DNA of 64,000 bases from the NCBI GenBank assembly GCA_037179515.1, contig JAXCGZ010007601.1:118456-182455 (forward strand), written 5' to 3'. The translations under genes and the position numbers were made by a program. Below the pieces are notes generated by a model. It made no database searches. It was given only the letters and a program-made list of their open reading frames with translations, and was not told the DNA's origin. Shown here piece by piece: positions 46,914 to 58,651 of the stretch (within the stretch, counting starts at the first letter, position 1; every line of letters starts with the position of its first letter). Source of the DNA: Halocaridina rubra (Eukaryota; Arthropoda; Malacostraca; Decapoda; Atyidae).

Positions 46914-47981
46914 CATATGGTCTTTATTGACCTGGAAAAGGCATATGATCGAGTACCACGTCAAGAGGTGTGGAGGTGTATTAGAGAAAAGGGAGTCCCC
47001 GAGAAATATGTAAGAATCTTCCAAGATATGTATGAGAGGGCAGAGGTAAATGTTAAGAGCAGTGTGGGCTTGAAAAATCTCTCGGTAAATGTTGGTCTGC
47101 ATCAAAGGTCTGCTTTGAGTCCATATCTATTTGATCTGGTCTTGGATGTAGTAACCCAGGGTATTAGAGATCAGTCACCATGGTGTATGCTCTTTGCAGA
47201 TGACATTGTACTGTGTAGCAACAGACGAGAGGTAGTGGAGGAGAAGCTTGAGGAGTGGAGAAGAGTGATGGAGGATAGAGGACTGAGAATCAGCAGGAAG
47301 AAGACAGAGTACTTGAGGTTGAGAGATGATGAGGATGGGGAAGTCAATTTGCAGGGGGAGGTGTTAAAAAGAGTTGAAAAGTTCAAGTATTTAGGATCAA
47401 CAGTAGCAGAGGATGGTGACCTAGAGTCGGAAATGACCCACAGAATACAAGCGGGATGGAAGAACTAGAAGAAAGTGTCTGGGGTGCTGTGTGACAGGAG
47501 AATAGGGATTAAGTTGAGGGGTAAAGTGCATAAGACCGTTGTGAGACCTGCGATAATATATGGAGCAGAGACATGGGCAATAAAGAAAACACAAGGAAAA
47601 AACTGGATGTGGCAGAGATGAGAATGTTGAGATGGATGTGTGGGGTGACAAGAAGCGATAAGATCAGAAATGAGCTAATTAGAGGTACCTCAAAAGTTAG
47701 AGAAATATCAGATAAGATACAAGAAAGTAGACTAAGATGGTATGGTCATTTCGTTAGGAGGGATGAACAGTATGTTGGGAGGAAGATGATGGAAATGGAT
47801 ATACAGGGTAGGAGAGGGAGGGGGAGACCAAAGCATAGGTGGATGGATTGCTTCAATGACGACCTGAGGTCTAAAGGTTTGATGGGTGATGAAGTATGGG
47901 ACAGGAACATATGGAGAACACTGGCCAGAAACATCGACCCCACATAAAAGTGGTAAAAGATGTAGACAATGAAGAAGAATA
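46914..47981 (+). mobile_element. RTE-K2: 5'-truncated RTE/BovB-like LINE
   Basis: Flanked by CATGTTCACTG (46903-46913 and 47982-47992), an 11 bp target-site duplication. It starts at the RT block FIDLEKAYDRVPRQEV and ends in a GAAGAAGAA tail, as RTE-K1 does. Inserted opposite to LINE C. Confidence 0.9.
46917..47947 (+). pseudogene. RTE-K2 RT and C-terminus
   Basis: Open to 47468: VWRCIREKGVPEKYVRIFQD, GLHQRSALSPYLF, LFADDIVLCSNRREVVEE, FKYLGSTVAEDG, GWKN, then TAG. The frame continues (KVSGVLCDRR) with VRPAIIYGAETWA, a one-base change near 47580, then WMCGVTRSDKIRNELI, RLRWYGHFVRRDE and RGRPKHRWMD to 47947. The same in-frame TAG occurs in RTE-K1. Confidence 0.8.
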
Positions 47982-47992
47982 CATGTTCACTG

Positions 47993-49663
47993 AGTTGATG
48001 TTTTCTTCTGTTTTCTCATATGTATTTTTCCAACGTTAGCAAAATAGTTGTTACAATTTCCCTCTTTGTCTTTCAACTCTGTAATATTTTCATAACTTTC
48101 TGAGGTAGTCTTTCCATTTGCTATCATGCTTCTTATCACTTTCCATATTGCTGCTGTATCATGTGTAGAGTCATTGAATTGTTTTTTGTAAAAGTTTTTT
48201 ACTTCTATCAATGAGAGATCTGACTTCTTTCTATTCTACTTTATAACGTTCATGAAGAGTCATATCATATCTATTAATTTTTAGCTTTTTTTGTACTTAC
48301 TTTCTGATTTGCATTGCCTCTTTGATGTCATTAGTTAGCTAGGGGGCTGAGGGGCTGGTTACTTTTCTTGTCACAGTTGGTGCACAACTATCTAAGCATT
48401 CACGGAAGACTTTTGTTAAACTCTCAACCTTCAAATCGACGTTATCTGTGTTTATTATACTATTCAGTACATTTGTGTTGTTGATTAATGCTTCACAAAA
48501 GATATCAGGGGAGTAATTTTTTAGACACCAGAATGTGTTGAAGAGAGGCTTCCTTTTGGGCTTGTCTATGTATAGCATAGCAGTGTTGAGCTCGTGATCT
48601 GCAATTGGGCAGGGAACTACGCCCCAATAGGGTATACTTTCCACTTTATTAGTTATCAGATCTATTAAGAGTCCTAGAATTAGGGGTTATGCAGGTCAGT
48701 TTTGTCACTATTTGTGTTAACTTCACAGTGTTGATCACCCTTTTCATTTTGATATCTGCTGAGAGCAAGTCATCATTAAAGTCACCAAGTATGTATAAGG
48801 GTTTATGGCGCACAGATATTTCTGAACGTTTCTAGCAGATGACTGAATGAACTGGATGGTGCTTTTGGGTGACGGTAAACACATCCTACAATGAAAGATG
48901 AAAGTTTCTGATACTGTACAGTGATCCATATATCTTCGAGCTCTTCAGTTTTTTCTAGACCTGTGGTTATTTCTGATGCACTAAGATAATTTCTAACATA
49001 AATACAGACCCCATCCCCTCGACCATGGTCATTGAAAAATATTTCAAACTCTGGGATATTCACATATTTATTTTCAGTTGTAGGAGGAAGCCAAGTTTCA
49101 CTTCCACAGAGGATATCTATGTTGTAGGCTTTTGTTTGCATTATTATATCCTCAAAATGAGCAAGAAGGGACTGAGCGTTCACATGTACTAATGTTACAT
49201 TCTTACCATGTTTCATCAGGGTGGTATCCGTGGTCATAGTTGTAGTTTGTTCTTGGGTTTGTCCATGATTTGTTTCGACTGTGTGATTCTGCTGGGAATT
49301 CATCATCATAGTGTGTTCTGGGGATAGCCCATGGATCCTGGTGTCTGTACCTGCTGTTGGATGGGTAACGCTGATTTTAGTATGTGCCATGGTATGATTG
49401 GGCTTTCCCAAAGTTTGTATGCCTAGGTGAGTGTCTAGGGTTGTAAGAACCATCTCTCCCGGAGAAGTCTCTTGTGCGTGGACGGCAATAAGAGAGGTTT
49501 GTATTGTGTCTCTTTCTGTAGTCTCCCGGATAGGGGATCTTTTCATAAGCTCTTTGCTGTTTCTTCCGGTATGACTGTAGTTTAGGATATTTTTATAGAT
49601 AACCCAGGTTGTGTCCACTGTTTGCCCCTGCGAAATAGCTGGACAATTGTGCCTGTAGGCCAC
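47993..49663 (-). pseudogene. LINE C endonuclease and linker
   Basis: At 48803-49663 the frame gives a Thr/His/Gln-rich N-terminal stretch, then endonuclease motifs: LVHVNAQSLLAHFEDI, LCGSETWLPP, GRGDGVCIYVRN and FIVGCVYRHP. GDFNDDLLSADI-like codons follow near 48775 in a shifted frame, then 48339-48644 (DHELNTAMLYIDKPKRK, with the HEL of the domain end) and the linker at 47987-48211. Stops and frameshifts near 48800, 48670 and 48330. RTE-K2 separates this from the RT. Confidence 0.7.
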
Positions 49664-49699
49664 TGATTCAGTTTGGAAGCCACGTATTCAAATCCTTCC

Positions 49700-50439
49700 G
49701 ATATCGTTATTGCGAAGGAGACCCAATTTGGTTTGTGAAAAAGCTCCTTAATCAAGATTTGTCAATATAGTACATATCTCTCTCTCAAAGGGGTTGGTTG
49801 CCAGGAATGCGAATATATATTTGAGCTGTAACCCTTGCACTTGCATTATCGTCTAACTGTGGCTGTGGGGGAGAGGACTTCGATGGAATGTTTAGATTCG
49901 AGACTGCTTCTATTTTGTCTTTTCCGTTTTTTAACTGTTTTGCAACTTATTGCTGGGTTGATTATGTGCTGGATGGTGTAATTTGGTTGTCCTGGTTAGT
50001 GATAGTTGTTGTGTTGTTAGGAGTATTGAAGAAGGGCTCTATATATTCTTTGCTGTGTTGCAACCCTTTTACCAGGTTGGTTATTTGTGCTGGAAGAATC
50101 TTGTTCTGGTTAGTGCCTGTTGTTGTGTTGTTAGGAGTAGTGGGGAAGAATGCTGTTGTTTCTTCACTATTTTGTAACCTGTTACTGACTTGATTATTTG
50201 TGCTAGATGGTGTATTGAGGTTGTCTTGTTGACTATCACTTTTATATGGATCTACCTCTTCTTTACTACCACTGTCACATTCGTCTTTCAGTTGACTGAG
50301 TAGAGACAGAAAACCTAGCTTGCAAAACCTGCGAGTTGTTGATAGAAGGGACATCATCATTGTTAGGCGACAGCAATGAATTCAGAGGTGGAGATGTTTC
50401 TATTAGCAGTTTCAACCTAGAATTATCTCTTTTAAGTAG
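49700..50439 (-). pseudogene. LINE C ORF1 remnant
   Basis: Minus-strand frames: 49962-50360, Thr/Asn/Gln-rich with two similar repeats (TPNNTTTGTNQNK and TPNNTTTITNQDN), and 50340-50439 (LLKRDNSRLKLLIE, a short heptad-like helix, then PPLNSLLSPNNDD). The position upstream of the endonuclease and the helix-plus-polar composition fit a LINE ORF1, but no RNA-binding motif is visible. Interrupted at 50440 by the LTR element; eight more codons follow at 54991-55008. Confidence 0.5.
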
Positions 50440-50769
50440 TGTCATATAGTGTTTTTCTTACACTATACTGAATCTATAGGTAGCGAAGTTGGTGAAAAAG
50501 ATGCATCGTTCAATTAACAGTAATTTATTTAGAGAAAACTTGAACTAACTTGTGCCTCAAAGCTCCCATTGAGTATAGTTCCTGTCACTCACTATTCCCA
50601 CCCCCTTAGGGGGAGGTGTCTAACTATGGACGTAAGTTCTGCCCCCGGCAAGTACTGACTTCAGACTAAACTGACACGGGCTCTGTATGCTGCCCTGTGG
50701 TGGTGGGTTTCTGAGTGCGCGCACTGCCCTCTAGCGGCTATAGGCATCTATATGAGATGCCTTATGACA
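50440..50769 (-). repeat. LTR (3' LTR in element orientation)
   Basis: 330 bp, pairs with 54658-54986. Differences by eye are few: a short GAG insertion near 50576 and scattered substitutions. Confidence 0.85.
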
Positions 50770-52077
50770 GTCCCCGCCACCACTCTGAAATATATCCCAT
50801 ATTTCAGACTAAGCATTTCTACTTTCATGAGAGCCATACAATTTTTTTAACTATCATTATTTAAAAAAAAAATGGGCCAGAACTATCTAATGCACTAATT
50901 TACGAAACTATTACAATCTCATATAATTATCTAAACAGATTACAGGAATATCAAAATTATGCAAAAAAACTGACAAAAGAAAAATGTTTCCTACAATAAG
51001 CATTGTAATTAAAGGCAAAAAATCAAAATTAAGTATTCACAATTGCAATATATAGCTAGTAAGCATTGAAAAAATTATTTAAGAACAAAGCTAATTAAGC
51101 TATTACATTACTCAAATAGTACACAATACATTTGGACATGATATATGCAGTTACTTAGTAAAACAAAACATTTGTTATGGTGTGAAAAGTTTAAAATATT
51201 CACAATTACAATATGTAATTACTATACAAGAACAAAATTATAGCGAGAAACTAAATGAACATAATTACGTTACTTAAATAAAATACAGTTGGCTATGATC
51301 TGCAAATTGTAACATTTAACACACATTATAGTGAGAAAAAAAATAGAATTCAACATGCACAATTGATATATGACACTTATTCTAATAAACTTAAATCTAG
51401 GGGAGTCTGAGGGTTTTCTTAAAACTAACTTAAAATAAAAAAAAAATACAATATTTGTTCTTTCACCAGTCGTAGTCAAAGACTGTGGGGCCATTTTCTT
51501 TCCCATTTTTATCAGTTCAAATACGTGGGGGAAAATACTTTTTAATTATTTAATTTTCTTAATTACAGGGATTTTCAATACCCTTTGCTCATTGTTAATT
51601 TTAAAATTTTCTATTATAGGGATTTTCATTTCCCTTTTTTTCATTCACTAAATTTATTATATGTATGGGGATTTTTTCTTTCCCCCTTTTAATTTTTAAT
51701 TTTTGGGGATTTTCATTTCCCCAGCCCCCCCATGATACCCCTGTCCAGCCATACCCATTCTTTCCCACACTCGCTCACATTCAAAACTTGCATTCCCTTT
51801 CTTTCTGTGTAACCCCCCCTTCCTGTCACTCTGAAGGAGTGTGTGAGTGAAGTCTCGGTCGTGCCGGGTGGTCACATGACTGCGTTACCAGTACTAGGTC
51901 TTCCCTATACTCCCAACAACGGTGCGTTAGAGCGACACAATTCCCCCCTATCACTGGACAAGTGACTCAACTCTCTTTTCCCGCCTGCATAGCGCGAAAA
52001 TAAAACTCGTTGTATTAAACAGTAAAGATCTAAATAACATCACAGAAGTTTCTTATTCTTCAAAAGGATATATTATA
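50770..52077. other. LTR-element interior, non-coding
   Basis: AT-rich interior without gag or pol motifs. Includes repeated GGGGATTTTC(A/T)TT(T)CCC motifs at about 51570-51725 and a GC-richer block at 51840-51960. Confidence 0.5.
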
Positions 52078-53347
52078 CAGTGATCCCCCCATTATCGCGA
52101 GGGTTCGGTTCCGGGACCTGGCGCGAGACAGGAAAATTGTGGAGTAGGATCAGCCTATATGTACATAGATATTCTAATTTATTTTTACGTTTACACCGTA
52201 TAACTGTATAAACCCTCCCTGTACTGTTAACAAACCACCCTTTACTTCATAAATAACAGCATGCAAGCATAAATTTATATGACATACTCATGTACATAGG
52301 TATTTTGCAATTATTTTTACATTTACTGTATAAACCCTCCCTGGACTGTTAAAAAACCACCCTTTACTTTATAAATAACAGCATGCAACGTAAATTTATA
52401 TGTACATGATAGGTAAACTTACCTTATCTGTTATGGTTAACATTTTCCTTTGCCGCTTAGGCTCACTACAAGAAGCCTTAGAAGATGAAGGATGCTTGGG
52501 AGGCATTGCAAAGGTTAAAACATGCGAGTAAAAAAATCACAAGCAAAACGTATTAATAAGCACAACGTGAACAGCGCACACGAGTGAGGCAAGACAATGG
52601 AAGATGGTGGAAGCCTTTGTCCGAAACGCTGATAGTATTTATGTTTTTTACTATTTTTTACTGTTTTATTATTCTTAGGCTAAGAAATACATTTTTTATC
52701 AATAAAATCATGAAACTACTGGAAATATAAATATATATGCTAGCTCATGTAGCTGCGACCCCAATACATTGTACGCTATCGGACACAAGCAAAACATTGA
52801 ATAAGCACAACGTGAACGGCGCACACGTGAGTTAGACTGAACGAGCTTTGTCCAAAACGCTGATAGCGGTATCGTATTTTACATGTTGCAATACTGTTAG
52901 TATTTATGTTTTTTACTATTTTTTACTGTTTTATTTTCTTAGGCTAAGAAATACGTTTTTTTTTATCAATAAGATCATGAAACTACTGGAAATATAAATA
53001 TATATTCTAGCTCACGTAGCTGCAACCCCAATACATTGTACGCTATCAGACACTATTTTGCATGATGCAATATTGGGAGTTATACTGTACGTACGTATAT
53101 CTAAATTTGTTTTTTACTATTTTTTACTGTTTTATTATTCGTAGGCTGGGAAATAAATTATTTTATCAATTAGATAATGAAATGTTTCTTTTCAATAAAA
53201 AAAAAATGAAAATACTGAGAATTTTTATTTTTTTAATATTTTAATATTTTTGCATATACCCAAAAAATAAAATAATAATTTGCCAGAATAAAAACCGTGG
53301 TGCAGTGAAAACACGAAGCAAGAAACGCAATCCAGCGGGTGATCACT
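52078..53347 (-). mobile_element. Tigger/pogo-like element 3
   Basis: Ends CAGTGATCCCCCCATTATCG and, inverted, GCGGGTGATCACTG, flanked by TA (52076-52077, 53348-53349). Carries a satellite-like segment in two inverted copies (about 52195-52275 and 52310-52400). A block with TTTTTTACTGTTTTATT also repeats three times (about 52650, 52915, 53110), mixed with GTAGCTGC(G/A)ACCCCAATACA. It is a rearranged non-autonomous derivative. Confidence 0.8.
52430..52506 (-). pseudogene. Tigger transposase N-terminus remnant (second)
   Basis: Minus strand, ATG at 52504-52506: MPPKHPSSSKASCSEPKRQR then KMLTITDKV. About 25 codons, ending where the element is deleted. It matches the remnant at 40774-40933. Confidence 0.7.
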
Positions 53348-53349
53348 GT

Positions 53350-54123
53350 ACACGTAATTTAATTTCAAAGATAAATACAAGTACTGTTACTTTATAATAG
53401 AGACGTTAGGAGATCAATCGGTCATTCCTGCCTGTTTCTCGCTAAAATTATCTCCCGCGAAAAAAGAATGAGCCTTGAAAGCAGATGTAAGGATATCTCT
53501 CAATAGAATTCGTTCGGTTATTTTGGAGTATATAAAAACTCTTCTACTTATATTCTATTCTAAAACTGTCAGTTTTCGCTTTAAGAAATTAATATAAAAT
53601 TGATTTTACACGTACATTAAATCTTTTTCAATTAAAATCAATACATTTGCCTGTTTAATAATTAACTAAAGCAATAATAAAAATAAATTGAACACCCTTC
53701 AAATGCAATTACTCGTTATATTATTCAAATTATAACAAAAATGGAGTTTATTACTGCATATAGCTATTAGTGCAAATTATCCATGTTAGTAATGGGTACA
53801 GAAATTCTACTTTTATTAATTTACTAAAGCCATACACCCTTTTATATGCAGGGTGGCTGAGTCAAAGCATAACTACAAAGTAAAATGGTGTAGACCTCCG
53901 ACATCAGTTTCTTATAATATTTGCCCCATTACTCACTGAATACAGATCACAAGTACTTAGCTATTTTGGGAAGCTGCTTGAAAAATGTCATGGCTACAGG
54001 CACTGGAGGAGGGGGTTCTTCTTTCTTCTGAGCTCGGTGATTTTTCCGCCAACGTCGTCCATCTCTCTCGTAAAATTGACGAATCGCCATCTTCTTGGTT
54101 GGATCCGGCAACAAATAACTCCT
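53350..54123. other. LTR-element interior, right part
   Basis: AT-rich to about 53930. A minus-strand basic/Pro-rich frame at 53957-54120 (FYERDGRRWRKNHRAQKKEE) could be a fragment of the element's gag, since it lies near the 5' LTR in element orientation. Not recognised as a family. Confidence 0.35.
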
Positions 54124-54325
54124 GCTGGCTAGTACAGTGGTAACGCGCTGGTTTCGCATTCACGAGGTCGAAAGATCGGTTCCCGTCCAAGACCGAGAGT
54201 TTAAGCTGTTTACTGGCAGGAACTGCTGTGACTGGACACCACAGTGGGGGGTTGGGGCTTGCCCTGGCTGACGAATACCCATTGTATTGAAATGGAAATA
54301 AAGTTTGTTTAAAGTTTGTTTTGTT
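54124..54325 (+). mobile_element. tRNA-derived SINE (type 1, copy c)
   Basis: GCTGGCTAGTACAGTGGTAA, TTCACGAGGTCGAAAGATCG, body as in copies at 1067 and 43597, then GGAAATAAAG and a GTTT-type tail. Inserted in the LTR element near its 5' LTR. Confidence 0.8.
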
Positions 54326-54657
54326 TGGTAGGGGCATTTTCTCTCAAAGCCCTGGTCACAGTGTGGCACAATGTGACGGTGGTATACATGGAGAGCACTG
54401 TTCCTTGCCAATACGGGGACGGGGGAGAGGAGTGACTGGTTTTGGTAACTTAATACTGTTACGGAGCTGAGGCTTTCTCCCTCGACGTCGCTGACTCGCT
54501 GCTTGTAAGCGTCTAGAAGTTTTTTAACACTCGAACATTTCTTCCAGAGATGCTTTTTTTTTTATTTGTTTCTTCTGTATTCATTATTCTTTTTTCTTGT
54601 CGCATCAGTCTCTTCGATGAAAATATAGGTGTTGATGTGTTCTGAAGCTGCCACCAG

Positions 54658-54986
54658 TGTCATATAGTGTTTTTCTTACACTATACTGCATCTATAGGTA
54701 GCGAGGTCGGTGAAAGAGATGCATCGTTCAATTAACAGTAATTTATTTAGAGAAAACTTTAACTAACTTGTGCCTCAAAGCTCCCATTCCTATAGTTCCT
54801 GTCACTCACTATTCCCGCCCCCTTAGGGGGAGATGTTTAACTATGGACGTAAGTTCTGCCCCCAGCAAGTACTGACTTCAGACTAAACTGACACGGACTC
54901 TGTATGCCGCCCTGTGGCGGCGAGTTTCTGAGTGCGCACTCTGCCCTCTAGCGGCTATAGGCATCTATATGAGATGCCTTACGACA
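54658..54986 (-). repeat. LTR (5' LTR in element orientation)
   Basis: 329 bp partner of 50440-50769. On the minus strand the primer-binding-site-like TGGTGGCAGC begins one base after its end (about 54647-54656). Confidence 0.85.
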
Positions 54987-55008
54987 GTAGGACAATGTCT
55001 GATTCTAA

Positions 55009-56390
55009 CCAATTGCCCTAACTCCTGCTATTGCTAAAGTAATTGAAACTTTAAGTTCTTGCTTCTTGAAACATCTTGAATTTAACTCACTTATTTCTTA
55101 TTACCAGTATGGCTTCTGCAAGGCAAAACTCACCAGTGACCTCCTGTCCTATCTTATTCCTATATGGTCTTCTCTGTAAAACTATGGTGAATCTCCTGTC
55201 GTTACCCTTGATATCTCTAGGGCTTTTGACAGAGTCTGGTACAAGGCTCTGTTACCCAAACTTCTTGCTTATAGCTGTACCCCTTCTCTCTGATTCTGAT
55301 TCCCAGTTACCAGTGGTGTTCTACAGGGCCCTATTCTTTAACCTATTCTGTTCATTCTCTTAAGGACCTTCTCCAGTCCCCAATTTCCTCTTCTCCACTC
55401 CTTTGGCTTCTTCTCATGACCTTTGTTTGCTGATCAATATCAGTCTTACATCACTCTTTCTTCATCTCTCAACCTCATCTTACGGAAAGTCTAGCGGGGT
55501 ACCCAAATTTAGTAAAATTCCAAGCTTCCAAGACAGTTTCTGGCTATTTCTCTTTCACCTCATGATAGCTCTGTTAATTTAAAAACTACAAAATATATCC
55601 TCTTGATTTTGTAAACTTAGGCATCTAGATAGCTTTTGACTTGGCTTGGATGATTCACATAATTCAAATTTCAAAATGTGCATCTAAAAAGTTGATAATT
55701 CTGTTTACAGTTCATAATTACATTTCCTTTTCCCAGTTACTAGATTTCTATAAAGCCCTTATCCATTACTGCTTAGAATAGTGTTGTCATATCTAGGGTG
55801 CTTCTTTTTATACTTATTTCTTGATAGGGTTGAATCTAAGGCCATCAGATTCATTAATGACCCTTCACTTACTCACAATCTTGATTCTTCTTGTCTTCAC
55901 TAAGAAGTAACATCTCTTTATTATGTTGGTACTACTTCCATTGCTGCTCTAATGAGTTGGTGAATTACATCCTACCTCCACTGGCAAGGCCGTGTAACAC
56001 ACGCCAAGCGGTCTCATTTAACTGGTACTGTGTTGGGATTTGTAGCTTGTAGAATGATTGGTGGAATAACTGCTTCTTTTCTTCCATTTCTAGACTCTAG
56101 AGCTCTCTCTCTCCTTCTGTTATTCTTGAATTCTATGACCTTCTTTCCTTCAAACATTGATATATCATTATCTCAGGACCAGTTCCTGCCACATTCCTAG
56201 ATCTTCATTGCATTAACTGTTCTTTCACCTTGTCCTTTACTTATTGTTTATCATTCTCATATTTATACCTTGTTCTTAAGCTGCAGCTTTTTCTTCATCT
56301 CAAATGTTTCTTAGTGGCCAGGCTCAATAAGGACCATTTTCTATGCCTGCCCCAGTGTCACATCCATTTAAAGGAAAGAAAAAAAATATT
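55009..56390 (+). pseudogene. LINE D reverse transcriptase, C-terminus and 3' UTR
   Basis: Plus-strand remnants: PIALTPAIAKVIE, ISYYQYGFCKAKLTSDLLSY, VTLDISRAFDRVWYKALL (RT catalytic Asp block), then VVFYRALFF in place of GVPQGSVL. A damaged ADQYQ box and decayed C-terminal codons follow to about 56150. The 3' UTR has CAGGCTCAATAAGGACCATT and CCAGTGTCACA near 56320-56360, with an A-rich end. Heavily mutated. Its 3' UTR is related to the fragment at 58652-58871. Confidence 0.65.
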
Positions 56391-56774
56391 AGGTATGAAA
56401 TCCTGAGAATATAAATTGATTAATGAGTTATTATTGTTTTGATATTTTTTCTGTACCATTTATAAACTAATATATGATGAATTTTTTTTTTTTGATAGGT
56501 TTAATTAAGAATATTAGTACAACATCTGTACGTATTACGATGAAAGTGTTAAGGCTGTGAAAATTACCTTTAGGATTTAAAAAAATATTCTTTGTGTTTG
56601 TTTTCAGCAGTGTATCTAGTATGAATTATAGTAGTAAGCACATAATAACTAGTACTGCTGTATTTTAATTGCACTATTCATATAATGTATTGTAAAATTA
56701 TGTATGTACTGCTAAGTATTGTTTTTAAGGATTATTAATATTTAATTACATGCAAAACTTTTTTGCACTTTCAG
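56391..56774. other. Sequence upstream of the SDE2 exon
   Basis: AT-rich, ending in a polypyrimidine-like stretch and TTTCAG (56771-56774), the acceptor for the next exon. A 5' UTR exon must lie further upstream; no promoter was recognised. Confidence 0.5.
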
Positions 56775-56899
56775 ATATTATTAAGAAGTTCACAATGATT
56801 TTCTTGGTTTCACATATCTCTGGTGACCGTAAAACTTTCTGTATTAATGAACAAAACGCAAGTTTAAATAAAATTCTTCAAGTGTTGGAGGATGAGGAG
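56775..56899 (+). CDS. SDE2: SDE2 homologue, first coding exon in the window
   Basis: Exon from TTTCAG| to |GTGAGT. The ATG at 56795-56797 gives MIFLVSHISGDRKTFCINEQ and 15 more codons, ending in phase 0. This lines up with the start of the ubiquitin-like domain of SDE2 proteins, so this ATG is preferred even though the frame is open upstream within the exon. SDE2 proteins act in the nucleus in splicing of selected introns and in replication-stress control through PCNA. The exon boundary is only 14 bp from an RTE insertion in the following intron. Confidence 0.75.
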
Positions 56900-57248
56900 G
56901 TGAGTATGTTACTTCTTCTTCTCAGCTTTAACCCATTTTTATATGGGGTCGCTGTTGTGAATTAGTCATCTCCATCTATTTCTGTTCTGTGCTTCATTTT
57001 CATCAATACCCTTCCATTGCAAGTCTTCCCCTATACAATCACGCCATTTTTTCTTGGTCTTCCTCTCCTCCTCCTACTCTGAACTTCCATCTCCATCGTA
57101 CGTCTTCCAACATGATGTTCGTCCCGTCGTAACAGGTGTCCATACCATCTAAGCCTTCCCCCCTGTATTTTCTTTGATAATTCAACTACCTTTGTCAAAT
57201 CTCTTATATACTCATTCCTAATCTATTGTTCCTTGTTACTCCAGACAT

Positions 57249-58640
57249 CTACCTCAACATTCTCATTTCTGCTACATCCAGCCTCTTCTCCTCTGTCTTC
57301 CTCATACTTGCTGTTTCTGTTTCATATAACATAGCTGGTCTTACAACGGGCCTATGAAACTTTCCCTTCAATCTCAGTGGTACCTTCTTTTCACAGAGAA
57401 CACCAGATGCAGACCTCCAGTTATTCCATCCTGCCTGAATTCGATGTCTCACTTCTTGATCCATGCTTCCACTAGCCTTTACAATGGACCCCAAGTACTT
57501 GAACTTCTGTACTCTCTCTATTTCTTCCCCATCCATTCTTATGCTATGTCCTCCATCCTCAGCAATGTTGGCACACACATATTCGGTCTTTGACCTGCTT
57601 ATCCTCTTTCCTCTTTCCATAAGTGCTGCTCTCCATCCCGTCAACTTCTCCAAATCCTCCCTCCTCTCTGCACACAATACAGTGTCATCTGCATATAATA
57701 TGCACCATGGCACTGCTTCTCTCACATCTTCGGTCATTACATCCATCACCACATTGAAGATGAATGGACTAGGTGTCGACCCCTGGTGTAATAATCCAAC
57801 TCCTAACTCAGATCCATCTGTCTCTCCAACACTGCTTCTCACTCTGGTATACACATTCCTATACATCTCCTGGATAATTCTAACATACTTTTCTGGTACC
57901 ATCTTCTCCCTCAAACATCTCCATATTTCCTGTCTTGGCACTCTGTCATAGGCCTTTTCAAGGTCTATGTAAACTAGGTGCAAGTTTGCTGTTTTTCTCT
58001 GAATTTCTCCATCAGCTGCCTTATACAAAATATTCCATCTGTTGTGCCGCTTCCCTCCATAAATCCCAGCTGCTGTTTCCCTATTCTCACTTCTTCTCTT
58101 AGCCTGCCATCTATCATTCTCTCCAGTATCTTCAGCGTGTGAGACATTAGCTTAATGCCTCTATAATTGCTGCATTCTTGGACATCACCTTTACCTTTAA
58201 ATATAGGTATTAATATACTTTCCCGCCACTCTTCTGGTATCTTTTCCTGTTCAGAGATATTTGCCATAAGATCATATAAGATGTCTACCCCTTCCTCTCC
58301 TAAGGCTTTCCAAACTTTAACAAGACTCAAGTCAGGTCCTGTTGCCTTTCCATTCTTCATTTTCTTTAAGGCATGCATCACCTCTTCTCTCTAGAGAACT
58401 CCATTACCATTCCCATATTTACTTGGCCATCTTCTCTAATAAGTCTTTCATTTTCTTCATTTAGCAGTTGCTCAGTATACTCCTTCCATCGTTTCAGGAT
58501 GTCTACTTCCTTCTTTAGGACTGTACCATTTCCATTTTTAATTTGTTTAATATGGGTGATGCCCTTCGTACTTTTATTTCTTACCTTTGATAGCTTGAGC
58601 ATATTACTTAAACCTTCCTTACTTTCCAGTTCATTATAAA
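57249..58640 (-). pseudogene. RTE-E reverse transcriptase
   Basis: Minus strand: 58378-58602 (linker), 57974-58381 (KMKNGKATGPDLSLVKVW, ILIPIFKGKGDVQECSNYRG, GFMEGSGTTDGIF), a frameshift near 58020, then 57249-58028 (VYIDLEKAYDRVP, QGSTPSPFIFNVVMD, ILYADDTVLCAERRED, FKYLGSIVKASG, GWNNWRSASGVLC, VVRPAMLYETETAS). The C-terminal WYGHL-type block is decayed (56920-57245). The catalytic box is intact, but the frame is broken at least three times. Confidence 0.8.
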
Positions 58641-58651
58641 CCTCATCACTT

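Larger units (their letters stand above)
50440..54986 (-). mobile_element. LTR retrotransposon remnant, antisense, flanked by GTAG
   Basis: Two direct ~330 bp repeats (50440-50769, 54658-54986) start TGTCATA and end TATGACA or ACGACA (on +). GTAG lies on both outer sides (50436-50439, 54987-54990). Read on the minus strand, the 5' LTR (54986-54658) is followed after one base by TGGTGGCAGC, a plausible primer-binding site starting with TGG. The 3' LTR is preceded by a purine-rich GTGGTGGCGGGGAC. LTRs contain an AATAAA-like site. The interior has lost gag-pol; it holds a Tigger-like element and a SINE. Superfamily not assignable. Confidence 0.75.
44991..55008 (-). mobile_element. LINE C: Jockey/CR1-like LINE, antisense, with nested insertions
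   Basis: 3' end on the left with an (AAAC)n run read on + (44993-45006), 3' UTR to 45558, then RT, linker, endonuclease and ORF1 remnants up to 55008. It contains RTE-K2 (46914-47981) and an LTR retrotransposon (50440-54986). Joining across the LTR element restores an ORF1 frame (LESDIV from the right flank, LLKRDNSRLKLLIE from the left). This shows that LINE C really extends to 55008. It lies within LINE D. Confidence 0.75.

Noticed and set aside
44400..56390. Host gene spanning this interval
   Set aside because: All coding-like motifs are LINE endonuclease/RT or transposon remnants; no cellular gene exon was recognised.
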